From NCBI RefSeq assembly GCF_003577475.1, contig NZ_QPEP01000014.1, forward strand, positions 51,221 through 115,220: DNA of 64,000 nt, given 5' to 3'. The DNA comes from Salinibius halmophilus. Its GTDB lineage: Bacteria; Pseudomonadota; Gammaproteobacteria; Pseudomonadales; Natronospirillaceae. The position numbers were made by a program, and so were the translations under genes. The notes under the pieces are model-generated. The model had not been told where the DNA came from, made no database searches, and was given only the letters and a program-made list of their open reading frames with translations. Shown here one piece after another: positions 56,332 to 63,986 of this stretch (position 1 is the stretch's first letter; every line of letters starts with the position of its first letter).

Positions 56332-56509
56332 GTAGGTCTGTAAATCACGAGCGAGCGAGTGTTTGCAGACACGACGTGGCACCCAACAACCCCACCACCC
56401 CACGTTGCCCGACGCAAAAACACGCGTCGTACAACCTACGCTTGGGAAATAACGACCCCGGCAATACACGTCCGCAAACATCTGCTGCGCGAATGATTTA
56501 CGGACCTAC
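56332..56509. repeat. Full-length 178-bp repeat element
   Basis: Ends GTAGGTCTGTAAATCA and TGATTTACGGACCTAC are near-perfect inverted repeats. Each arm continues into its own hairpin (GTCTGTAAATCACGAGC with GCGAGTGTTTGCAGAC; GTCCGCAAACATCTGC with GCGAATGATTTACGGAC). The middle holds CGACGC/GCGTCG and ACAACCTACG. Same length as the copy at 63566-63743. Confidence 0.8.
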
Positions 56510-56516
56510 GAAGTTT

Positions 56517-56650
56517 GTAGGTCTGTAAATCACGAGCGTGCGAGTGTTTGCAGACACGATGTGGCGCCCAATTATCGTGGAGATACACGTCCACACCCAA
56601 CAACCCCAACAACCCCAACAACCCACGTTGCCCGACGCAAAAACAGGCTG
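56517..56650. repeat. Truncated 178-bp-family element
   Basis: Intact GTAGGTCTGTAAATCACGAG end and GTTGCCCGACGCAAAAACA, then lost similarity; the right half has been replaced by AT-rich DNA. It contains a short CCCAACAAC repeat (about 56588-56620). Confidence 0.7.
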
Positions 56651-56659
56651 CACCAATAG

Positions 56660-56760
56660 TCTTTTTAGATATTTTTAATAATTATAAAATAATCAATATT
56701 TTAATGTAATAAATTACAAATATTGATTTTTAAATTATATAAATTTGTACAACTTTCATT
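56660..56760. other. Very AT-rich segment with long inverted repeat
   Basis: About 100 bp with almost no G or C. AATCAATATT (56691-56700) pairs with AATATTGATT (56719-56728), and inside it TGTAAT-aa-ATTACA pairs. It lies downstream of the lipoprotein pair and could be their terminator or a protein-binding or structural site. Confidence 0.5.
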
Positions 56761-56819
56761 TCGCTGCAGTCTAAATGGTACGGTTCCCCCCACCATTCAA
56801 TGACCTTTCACATCTGCGT

Positions 56820-57746
56820 TCACTTTGGTCCCACTTTTTCGAGGGTGAAGAAGTTGGGCTGAAAGTACACCTTGTCGCCAGGTTGCAGATAGTCGAGTTC
56901 GGTTGAATAGCGATGCTCCGCCGTTGCCTGTGAGGTGTTGTATACCAGTGGCAAATCGACATAGAACAAGGTTGCTCGCACAAAATAACCAGACTGATCT
57001 TGCAAAAACACCGCGCCACTATCTAGGCCAACATTTTCGTAGTTAAGCGAAAACTCTAGTTGTAAGCTGTTTGGCGCCGGTAACAAGCTTTTTAGTTCAA
57101 AGTTGGCGGGCGCAAATACGTAGTTTGTGTCGAAGTCTTCAATGACAACAGAAAGGCTACCCGCTTGGGCGTTCAGTTGTGGGTTGATTGTCGCGTATAC
57201 GGCAGTGTCATTTGGCCCCATGCAAGTGCTAATCACATCAAAGTAGTTATAACTCGTTGTAAGCGCTCTCATCGAGTAGAAATATTCATGGTGCAGCTGC
57301 GCGTCATTTGCATCTTTTAGCTGCCAAGAAACGAGCGGGCAAAACACCTCGCCGCTGAGGTTTGTTACCTCAATAAAGGTTGAGCTTTCTGAATCACCTA
57401 GCTGGCTAATATAAGCGCGGGTTATTGCTACGCTGCCGTCATCGTTTGCTAAGGTCACTGGCAGGTGCTGTATTTGCCGAGTAGCTGAGTGCTTGCCACA
57501 TTGCTGATGACTGGCCAATAAGTAGCTGCCATATTGGTCTTGGCGAACGTCGGTTAGTGCTGTGAGCTCGCAAGCGCCATTATTGGTGTTCGCCAGTATT
57601 TCTAGCGTTGCACGCTTAGTATTGCTGGCATAGGCTTGGCTACTCTGTTGATGATCTTGGCTTGGTGTTTGCGATATTTGTTCTGCACAAGCGCTAAGCA
57701 AAAACGCGCCAGCTAGGGTACACACAGTGAATGAATAATTAGGCAT
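56820..57746 (-). CDS. Lipoprotein of unknown function, paralogue 2
   Basis: 308 residues with lipobox LLSAC (C near residue 19). The beta-rich body aligns by eye with the preceding gene: paired segments include TDVRQDQYGSYL, LPVTLANDDGSVAITRAY, STFIEVTNLSGEVFCP and LQPGDKVYFQPNFFTLEKVG. Family unknown. The ATG at 57746 has GAGGAG upstream; the frame opens at 57842. Probably co-transcribed with paralogue 1, 10 bp upstream. Confidence 0.72.
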   Translation of the reverse strand: MPNYSFTVCTLAGAFLLSACAEQISQTPSQDHQQSSQAYASNTKRATLEILANTNNGACELTALTDVRQDQYGSYLLASHQQCGKHSATRQIQHLPVTLANDDGSVAITRAYISQLGDSESSTFIEVTNLSGEVFCPLVSWQLKDANDAQLHHEYFYSMRALTTSYNYFDVISTCMGPNDTAVYATINPQLNAQAGSLSVVIEDFDTNYVFAPANFELKSLLPAPNSLQLEFSLNYENVGLDSGAVFLQDQSGYFVRATLFYVDLPLVYNTSQATAEHRYSTELDYLQPGDKVYFQPNFFTLEKVGPK

Positions 57747-57756
57747 GGTGTGCTCC

Positions 57757-58662
57757 TCACTGGTTCTTTTGCACAAAGTCAGCCTGAAGGCCGCGTTGCT
57801 CAATTTGCATAAGATCTGGATTAAAATAGATTTTATCGCCAAGCTTGAGGCTACCTAGAATGCTAGCGCGCAGGTTTACATGCGCTTCGGGTTGCAGATA
57901 TACCCGCGTCTTGTCGATGCCAGCAATTCCCCAATGCATAAAGTAACCATTAACGTCTTGAATATATACATACGGAAACACATCTTGCGCCCAATGTAGA
58001 TGGTCTAGCGTGAACTGCACTTCAATGCTGTTTTGCTGCGCCACGATGCTTTGCAGTTGGTAACCGGTCGGACGATACTCCCCCCCAGACCAGCTTGGAC
58101 GTGCCGTTAAGTTAATGGCACTCAACCTGTCACCTTCACTAAAGATCGTTTCGCTCAATATGGCACGCTCACCAGGACCAATGCACAGGCTCGAATTGCG
58201 ACGGTAATCATAGGAAGCAGGTTTTAGTCTTAAGAAGTGACCGTAGCCGAAATCAATAACGCTACCTTGCTGGTCTAAAAAGCTAATTTCAAAATCGGGG
58301 CACACTATATCGGTATTCGATGGATTGCTTACTTCAATAAACACATCACCAAACGATGCCTGTGTAGATACAGTGGAGTAGTAAGCACGCGAAATCGTCA
58401 GCGGGTTGTCACCTTGCACCTTATTCACAGGTAGATCTTGCACAACCCGCACACGCTGATCTTCGCAGGTTACGCTAGTGACGGTTACATACTGCCCAAA
58501 CTTGTCTGTTTGCACGTTAGTGAGCGCCTCACTCAGCATCGACGTTTCGCAGTCAGGGCTGTTAGTCGGCGTACCAGAAGCAGCACCACTGACGCTTGGA
58601 CCAGTGTCGCTGCAGGCTGCCAAAGCCACTAGGGCAAATAGCGCTATGAGTATTCGTTTCAT
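57757..58662 (-). CDS. Lipoprotein of unknown function, paralogue 1
   Basis: 301 residues; lipobox ALAAC (C near residue 17). Segments shared with paralogue 2: TNVQTDKFGQYV, LPVNKVQGDNPLTISRAYY, VFIEVSNPSNTDIVCP and LKLGDKIYFNPDLMQIEQRG. This indicates tandem duplication followed by strong divergence. Four similarly placed cysteines could form disulfides. Start ATG at 58662 with AAGGA upstream. Likely anchored in the outer membrane. Confidence 0.72.
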   Translation of the reverse strand: MKRILIALFALVALAACSDTGPSVSGAASGTPTNSPDCETSMLSEALTNVQTDKFGQYVTVTSVTCEDQRVRVVQDLPVNKVQGDNPLTISRAYYSTVSTQASFGDVFIEVSNPSNTDIVCPDFEISFLDQQGSVIDFGYGHFLRLKPASYDYRRNSSLCIGPGERAILSETIFSEGDRLSAINLTARPSWSGGEYRPTGYQLQSIVAQQNSIEVQFTLDHLHWAQDVFPYVYIQDVNGYFMHWGIAGIDKTRVYLQPEAHVNLRASILGSLKLGDKIYFNPDLMQIEQRGLQADFVQKNQ

Positions 58663-58792
58663 GAACATGTCCTTTTGCTTATTGGGCACAGGTTATCATG
58701 AATCGAATGCGTACAATCGACGAAGAACACAGTCTAAATGAGTAAGCAGTAAAAGTCGGACGTTTTTGCAAACGACCGTTGATCAGCATCAC

Positions 58793-59081
58793 CTAGTCAA
58801 GCCACTGAGCAATACCTTGCATCAGCTCATTTGGGCATTTTTTCTTCTACGTACACGGCAGCATCGACAAACACCACGCCTTCAAAGCGCTCGGGTGCAA
58901 CAGCAAGCGCATGGGTGGCAATCACGCCGCCAAAGCTATTACCTACCAGCACAACATTTTGTGCATCAAGCTGGTCCAGCAAAGCAATCAGTCGGCTAAC
59001 CGACGCATCAAGTGAATAAAACTCGCTTGCCTGTAATAAGAAAGACAACGACGGGTGTTGCTGCATGAAGACCACGGGCAT
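58793..59081 (-). pseudogene. Alpha/beta-hydrolase remnant
   Basis: An 84-residue frame (59081-58827) carries only the middle of an alpha/beta hydrolase: the nucleophile elbow VVLVGNSFGGVIATHALAVAPERFEGVVFVDAA, without the N-terminal strands or the catalytic Asp/His part. Just after its stop, in another frame, ELMQGIAQWLD resembles a hydrolase C-terminus, as if an internal deletion plus frameshift had joined the ends. No ribosome site precedes the ATG. Confidence 0.6.
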
Positions 59082-59089
59082 TATGGGGT

Positions 59090-59695
59090 TTATTCTAACG
59101 AAGCCACATATTCAACAAGCTTTGCGAGCTGCTCGGGTGTGCTGACTGAACCACGGTTGATTTGGTACTTACCATTAACAATTACCGTTGGCACGCCTTT
59201 TAGTTTGGCTTCAATGGCCTGCTTTCGTTGTTGCGCTTGCAAGCCTTGTACCGCGAAGCTTTCCGCCGCAGCGTCGAAGTCTTGTGCGGTTACCCCTGCA
59301 CTCAGAAAGATGTCACGCACGTCAGCGCGGCTTAAACTGCGCCGCTCGGTATGAATGGCGTCAAAAATAATCGGTGCGGTTTGCTGCTCTACTTGTAACA
59401 GCTTGCCCATTGAGCGTGCCCAGGTCATGTCGGCACCGTTGCGACCAACAAAGTCGACATGGGTGTGCGTCACGTTAATGTCCGAGCCACTGGCTTGCAG
59501 CTCACCGAGCATTGCTTCATACACAGGATCAAATACACTGCAATGGCTGCAGTTATAGCTAAAGTACAGTCTAACTTCGGCGCTTTCAGTGGCATTGTCA
59601 CTAATTCGTTGATAATGCTCACCGTCGTTAAATTCGCCAGCATAAACGCTGACTGAAAATAGGCTGATGGCAAGTACTGCTAATAGTTGTTTCAT
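59090..59695 (-). CDS. dsbA: Thiol:disulfide interchange protein DsbA
   Basis: 201 residues. Signal peptide (MKQLLAVLAISLFSVSVYA), thioredoxin fold with active site C49-S-H-C52 and cis-proline in GVPTVIVNGKY. DsbA introduces disulfides into exported proteins. The usual gammaproteobacterial motif is CPHC; CSHC here should alter redox potential or is a lineage variant. Plausible clients include the cysteine-containing lipoproteins and surface proteins nearby. Confidence 0.9.
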   Translation of the reverse strand: MKQLLAVLAISLFSVSVYAGEFNDGEHYQRISDNATESAEVRLYFSYNCSHCSVFDPVYEAMLGELQASGSDINVTHTHVDFVGRNGADMTWARSMGKLLQVEQQTAPIIFDAIHTERRSLSRADVRDIFLSAGVTAQDFDAAAESFAVQGLQAQQRKQAIEAKLKGVPTVIVNGKYQINRGSVSTPEQLAKLVEYVASLE

Positions 59696-59865
59696 GGCGA
59701 TTACTCTTCACATGGTTGGGCGTTACGGAATAGCCGTTGCCTCTTGCTTTTAAATAGCATATGCCATGTTTAAATACCTACCGTGATTTGCATCAAGCAG
59801 TTTTAAGTGTGCAACGATGCCAGTGCCGCACTATGTGCTGTGGTTCGCTTTTTGGGCCAAATAAC

Positions 59866-60237
59866 CTACAAGCTTAATGTTTGAAGCACTTGCTCGGCAT
59901 GAGGAATTCGCTTGCTGGGTAGTGCACTGGTAGGAAACCATTGCAGGTCGGCACACAAAACAGGTTCTTTATTGGTGGGCTTGCCTTGCCAGCGGTCACA
60001 GGCAAAGTAGTGAAGTGTGTTGCCTTGCTCGTCTTGCAGGCTTAATGGGCCAGATAGGCGTGTTGGGCAGACACCAATTTCTTCTATGCATTCACGCTGA
60101 GCAGCACCAGCTAGGCTTTCGCCAGGCTCTACTCGCCCGCCAGGGAATGCCCACAAATTATTGCTGTGCTCAACATTTTGGCGCAACCCCATTAGTACTC
60201 TTTCATTTTCAATAAACACAACCTGCACAACGTTCAT
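59866..60237 (-). CDS. Nudix hydrolase
   Basis: 123 residues with a complete Nudix box GGRVEPGESLAGAAQRECIE-EIG (residues about 33-56). Nudix enzymes cleave nucleoside diphosphate derivatives. The opening VVQVVFIENERVLMGLRQN resembles ADP-ribose- or MutT-like members. Substrate unknown. Confidence 0.87.
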   Translation of the reverse strand: MNVVQVVFIENERVLMGLRQNVEHSNNLWAFPGGRVEPGESLAGAAQRECIEEIGVCPTRLSGPLSLQDEQGNTLHYFACDRWQGKPTNKEPVLCADLQWFPTSALPSKRIPHAEQVLQTLSL

Positions 60238-60331
60238 AACGCCTCCTGCTTACTGTACGTTACGCAGCGGCGAGTACTTAGATTGTTGCCATTAATAGAG
60301 GTAGGTGTGTACGTTCAACGCATTGCCGAGT

Positions 60332-60996
60332 GTAGGTTTTACGAACCGAAGGTTCGGGAAACAAGATGTGGTGGCAATACATGTTGCCCAACGCAAAAAC
60401 ACGCGTTGTACAACCTACGGGTGTTTCGATGCATTCGGGTTTGGGCGTAGGTTTTACGAACCGTAAGGTTTGGGAAACAAGATGTGGTGGCAATACATGT
60501 TGCCCGGCGCAAAAACACGCGTTGTACAACCTACGGGTGTTTCGATGCATTCGGGTTTGGGCGTAGGTTTTACGAACCGTAAGGTTCGGGAAACAAGATG
60601 TGGTGGCAATACATGTTGCCCAACGCAAAAACACGCGTTGTACAACCTACGGGTGTTTCGATGCATTCGGGTTTGGGCGTAGGTTTTACAAACCGCAGGT
60701 TTGGGAAACAAGATGTGGTGGCAATACATGTTGCCCGGCGCAAACACACGCGCCGTACAACCTACGGGTGTTTCGATGCATTCGGGTTTGGGCGTAGGTT
60801 TTACAAACCGAAGGTTTGGGAAACAAGATGTGGTGGCAATACATGTTGCCCAACGCAAAAACACGCGTTGTACAACCTACGGGTGTTTCGATGCATTCGG
60901 GTTTGGGCGTAGGTTTTACAAACCGAAGGTTTGGGAAACAAGATGTGGTGGCAATACATGTTGCCCAACGCAAAAACACGCGTTGTACAACCTACT
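60332..60996 (+). repeat. Tandem array of six 87-bp hairpin elements with 28-bp identical spacers
   Basis: Units start at 60332, 60447, 60563, 60679, 60794 and 60909 (period 115-116 bp). Each 86-88 bp element runs GTAGGTTTTAC...ACAACCTAC. The spacer GGGTGTTTCGATGCATTCGG plus GTTTGGGC is the same in all five gaps. Hairpin A changes between CGAACC/GGTTCG and CAAACC/GGTTTG. Hairpin B changes between CAACGC/GCGTTG and CGGCGC/GCGCCG. Not CRISPR: the spacers are identical. Open frames through the array are artefacts. Confidence 0.92.
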
Positions 60997-61315
60997 CAAA
61001 ATTCCCCCAAACGCTTTTACTATCGACCTTGGCCTTCGGCTTGTGCGTAGGTTTTTTGTCGAATTTCGGCTCGCGTTTTGGTTTTTCTGGCACAAAATCA
61101 GGATGAAAGGTTTCAAGGTACAGCGCTTCTACTTTTTCACGCGCCCAATCGGTGCGGCGTAAAAACTTCAAAGCAGACTTAATGGTGGGGTTCGATTTGA
61201 AGCAGTTGATTGGCACAGCGTCCGCCATTGCCTTCCAGCCCAAGGTTTCTTGCAGTTGTTCAACGATATCGGCAAGTTTCACACCATGTAAAGGGTTGTT
61301 AGGTTGTTGGTTCAT
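60992..61315 (-). CDS. VF530-family (DUF2132) putative DNA-binding protein
   Basis: 107 residues. The VF530 core is residues about 5-70: NNPLHGVKLADIVEQL, INCFKSNPTIKSALKFLRRT and WAREKVEALYLETF. A Lys/Pro-rich tail follows (KPKREPKFDKKPTHKPKAK). The ATG at 61315 gives the family start MNQQPNNPLHG. The TAG stop is formed by the terminal CCTAC of the last repeat of the array, so an element insertion defines the C-terminus. Divergent from the radical-SAM gene. Confidence 0.83.
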   Translation of the reverse strand: MNQQPNNPLHGVKLADIVEQLQETLGWKAMADAVPINCFKSNPTIKSALKFLRRTDWAREKVEALYLETFHPDFVPEKPKREPKFDKKPTHKPKAKVDSKSVWGNFE

Positions 61316-61370
61316 GCTTAGCTGACCTTGGGCAAGGGTTAATATGTGCCAGTAAGATAGCATATCGACC

Positions 61371-62249
61371 ATGAAAACGCTCTCGCAACACCTGAAAGCC
61401 CGCTTTGGCCAGCGCGTGCAAAAAATCTCACTGATCGCTCAGTCTACCTGCCCTAACCGGGATGGTACGATCACGCGAGGGGGCTGCACATTTTGTAATA
61501 ACTATGCGTTTTTTCCCAATGAGTTGTTAAAGCAGCCAATTGCAAAACAACTAACTGATGGCATCGCTCGTTATAAAGAACGAGGAAAAGCGAATAAGTT
61601 CTTGGCGTATTTTCAAGCTTATACCAGCACCCACGGTGACCTAGATGCCCTGCTTGCTATGTTTCAGCAGGCAATGGCACATCCAGATGTGGTGGGCTTA
61701 TGTTTGGGTACTCGGCCTGACTGCTTACCAGAACCCCTATTGCAGTGGTTGAGCGACAAGCAGCAGCGAGGCTATGAAATTTGGCTAGAACTCGGCGTGC
61801 AAACCATGCACGACCAGACTCTTGCGCGTGTAAACCGTGGCCACACCTCTGCCAGCACAATTGAAGCCATGCAACGTTGTCGTGCTTATGGGCTGCAAAC
61901 TTGTGTACATATGATTGCCGGATTACCAGGCGAAACGGTCGCGGATGTGTTGAGCTCTTGGCGGCGTATGCGCACGCTTAAGCCTACAGGTGTTAAATGG
62001 CATCCACTGCAGGTTATTAAAGGTACGCAGTTGGCTAAAACCTACCGCCAAGGCAACTATCAGCCATGGAGCGAGCAAACCTACATCGCAACGATTGCGC
62101 GAGTGCTACAAGAAACTGATGAACACACGGTTGTGCACCGGTTGTCGGCTAGCCTCAACAAAAATGACTGGCTGCTAGCACCACAGTGGAGCCTAGCCAG
62201 TCGCCAAGTGCGTCATCAAATTGTGTCGCAGTTAGAAGCCAGGCAATAA
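61371..62249 (+). CDS. Radical SAM protein, TIGR01212/YhcC family
   Basis: 292 residues. Cluster-binding cysteines lie in STCPNRDGTITRGGCTFCNN near residues 24-43; GLCLGTRPDCLP and ELGVQTMHDQTLARVNRGHT are family motifs. The YhcC family has no firmly assigned reaction. The end overlaps the DUF805 gene on the opposite strand by 18 bp. Confidence 0.9.
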   Translation: MKTLSQHLKARFGQRVQKISLIAQSTCPNRDGTITRGGCTFCNNYAFFPNELLKQPIAKQLTDGIARYKERGKANKFLAYFQAYTSTHGDLDALLAMFQQAMAHPDVVGLCLGTRPDCLPEPLLQWLSDKQQRGYEIWLELGVQTMHDQTLARVNRGHTSASTIEAMQRCRAYGLQTCVHMIAGLPGETVADVLSSWRRMRTLKPTGVKWHPLQVIKGTQLAKTYRQGNYQPWSEQTYIATIARVLQETDEHTVVHRLSASLNKNDWLLAPQWSLASRQVRHQIVSQLEARQ

Positions 62250-62747
62250 CGCATTGCCAACGATGCTTAATACAAAAAGCGCGATGTAGAGAACCAAAGT
62301 AATCCAAAACATGCCCACTACCCAGCCATCAGGCTCACCAGGCGATCGGCCCCACTGATTGGTGCTCATATAACCCGGTGCCAGTAGCAAGTACAACGAA
62401 AACAAGATGTTTACGATTGGCACAATCATTAATAAGCTCCACCATGAACTTAACCCTACATCGTGGCAGCGACGTCCGGTTGTCCAGCGTGTAACCTGTA
62501 CCGCCCACACAACAAAGCCGATAAGCATTAACGCAATGAGAAACTTTGCTAATGCATCACCGGCCATAATGAAGCCACCCAGCACCATACCCAGCACGGT
62601 GATGACCACCCCATATATGATTGAGTGCAACATCGTATGTGACCAGTACTGCAGGCGGCCAATACGGCCTTTTACTTGGAATATTTCGTCGTCACGAGCG
62701 TGAAGAATGTTTAGCTGCGGCTGAGCAGCTCGTCTTTGAGCAGTCAT
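62232..62747 (-). CDS. DUF805 membrane protein, copy 2
   Basis: 171 residues, four membrane helices. The DUF805 pattern is seen in FQVKGRIGRLQYW, CHDVGLSSWWSLLMIVPIVN and SLYLLLAPG. Function unknown. The ATG at 62747 has AGAGGGA upstream (frame opens at 62777). Tandem paralogue of the next gene. Confidence 0.85.
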   Translation of the reverse strand: MTAQRRAAQPQLNILHARDDEIFQVKGRIGRLQYWSHTMLHSIIYGVVITVLGMVLGGFIMAGDALAKFLIALMLIGFVVWAVQVTRWTTGRRCHDVGLSSWWSLLMIVPIVNILFSLYLLLAPGYMSTNQWGRSPGEPDGWVVGMFWITLVLYIALFVLSIVGNALLPGF

Positions 62748-62810
62748 ATCGTTCCCTCTCTTCCTTGTAGTAATCATTTGGCGCCCGCCATTTGGGCACC
62801 GTCATACCTT

Positions 62811-63356
62811 TTAAATACTGGACGCAATTAGGATTTGTGCAACGATGGCAAGAACTATGAATGCCATCAGTATCCAAAACACAACTTTTACCCACGTTTG
62901 ATTTGCCGTAGGCACGCCGCCGTATTGGTTAGCCGTTGCATTACCAGGCGCTAGAATCATGTACAAGCCAAAAATAATGTTCACGAGTGGAATGAAAGAC
63001 AGCAAAAACAACCAACCAGAGTGGCCAAGGTCGTGTAGGCGGCGGAACACAAGCATCCGAAGTGAATAAACAATTAGCGCGATATAAGAGACAAAAAACA
63101 CCACATAGCCAATGCTATCGGCAATAGAGTCTGGCAAACCTATAAGGCCTAATACAACGCTAACGATCATGTAAGCAACGCCCATCACTAAAAACACGGC
63201 CATCGACGCTAGCGCGAGAGCAGCACCGTATGCAAAGTAGCGCATACGGCCAATGCGACCTTTTGTAGAAAATATGTCTTCGCAGCGCGTATCTACGACT
63301 TCTGTTTCCTGTGCATCAGAAAACTCGGGCGTTGCATAAGGATTGTTAATTGTCAT
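62811..63356 (-). CDS. DUF805 membrane protein, copy 1
   Basis: 181 residues, four membrane helices; FSTKGRIGRMRYFAYG, RRLHDLGHSGWLFLLSFIPLVN and GLYMILAPGNATANQYG match DUF805. It has an extra soluble N-terminus (about 30 residues). Upstream of copy 2 on the same strand by 63 bp; a duplicated pair probably forming one operon. Confidence 0.87.
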   Translation of the reverse strand: MTINNPYATPEFSDAQETEVVDTRCEDIFSTKGRIGRMRYFAYGAALALASMAVFLVMGVAYMIVSVVLGLIGLPDSIADSIGYVVFFVSYIALIVYSLRMLVFRRLHDLGHSGWLFLLSFIPLVNIIFGLYMILAPGNATANQYGGVPTANQTWVKVVFWILMAFIVLAIVAQILIASSI

Positions 63357-63484
63357 TTTTGCTTCCTTGTGAATCGAATCCTGTACAAATAGTAAGCTCA
63401 GTGAATAGTTTTGGCAACCGTTTGAATGTTTAAGCTAGGTTGTACCACGGGTGGATTCGCTTCATTGAGGGTTACGGTGTGGGG

Positions 63485-63543
63485 TTACTGTGTGCCACTT
63501 CTTGTCTGCAAACACTCGCGCGCTCGTGATTTACAGACCTACG
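63485..63543. repeat. Partial 178-bp-family element (right arm)
   Basis: CTTGTCTGCAAACACTCGCG to GATTTACAGACCTACG: one outer hairpin arm alone, next to the full copy at 63566. Confidence 0.65.
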
Positions 63544-63565
63544 AAATACACCTGCATAGCTTCCC

Positions 63566-63743
63566 GTAGGTCCGTAAATCATTCGCGAAGCGGATGTTTG
63601 CGGACATGTATCGGCGAGGTTGTTGTTTCCCAAGCGTAGGTTGTACGACGCGTGTTTTTGCGTCGGGCAACGTGGGCCGTCGCGGTCAATCGGTGCCACA
63701 TCGTGTCTGCAAACACTCGCACGCTCGTGATTTACAGACCTAC
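63566..63743. repeat. Full-length 178-bp repeat element
   Basis: Starts GTAGGTCCGTAAATCATTCG, ends GATTTACAGACCTAC. The interior reads ACATGTATCGGCGAGGTTG, GTAGGTTGTACGACGC-...-GCGTCGGGCAACGTGGG. Same length as and opposite orientation to the copy at 56332-56509. Confidence 0.8.
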
Positions 63744-63788
63744 AACCTCGTGATTTGTAGACCTACGAAATACGCCAGCATTGTTTCC

Positions 63789-63986
63789 CGTAGGTCCGTA
63801 AATCATTCGCGCAGCGGATGTTTGCGGACATGTGTGAAGAACGGTTGCGCAGCAATCAAACGCACTGCGTTTGAAGTGATGAACGACATGCCATGGATGG
63901 CATGGCTGGAACACACAGCAGGGATGCTAGTTACAGCCCAGACCGTGCCGCACGCAGGAGCATGATTCGCTTGCGGACATGTATCG
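63789..63986 (-). repeat. 198-bp long inverted repeat, right copy
   Basis: Reverse complement of 47989-48186 with about three substitutions. The last 14 bases of the window after it (GGCGAGGTTGTTGTT region) continue as repeat sequence, so the element cluster extends beyond the right edge. Confidence 0.85.

Noticed and set aside
60332..60996. Regularly spaced array considered as CRISPR
   Set aside because: The repeated unit is 87 bp with internal hairpins and all 28-bp spacers are identical; no cas genes nearby.
60332..60996. Array considered as integron attC sites
   Set aside because: No gene cassettes, no consistent GTTRRRY/RYYYAAC core at the ends, and no integrase gene.
60366..61162. Long open frames on both strands encoding repeated NTCCPAQKH-type peptides
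   Set aside because: They are translations of the tandem repeats, overlap on both strands and have no ribosome sites.
63594..63965. 123-codon plus-strand frame in the right-hand repeats and its twin at 47.7-48.2 kb
   Set aside because: Built entirely from hairpin repeats; the same DNA is open in several frames, and no family is recognised.
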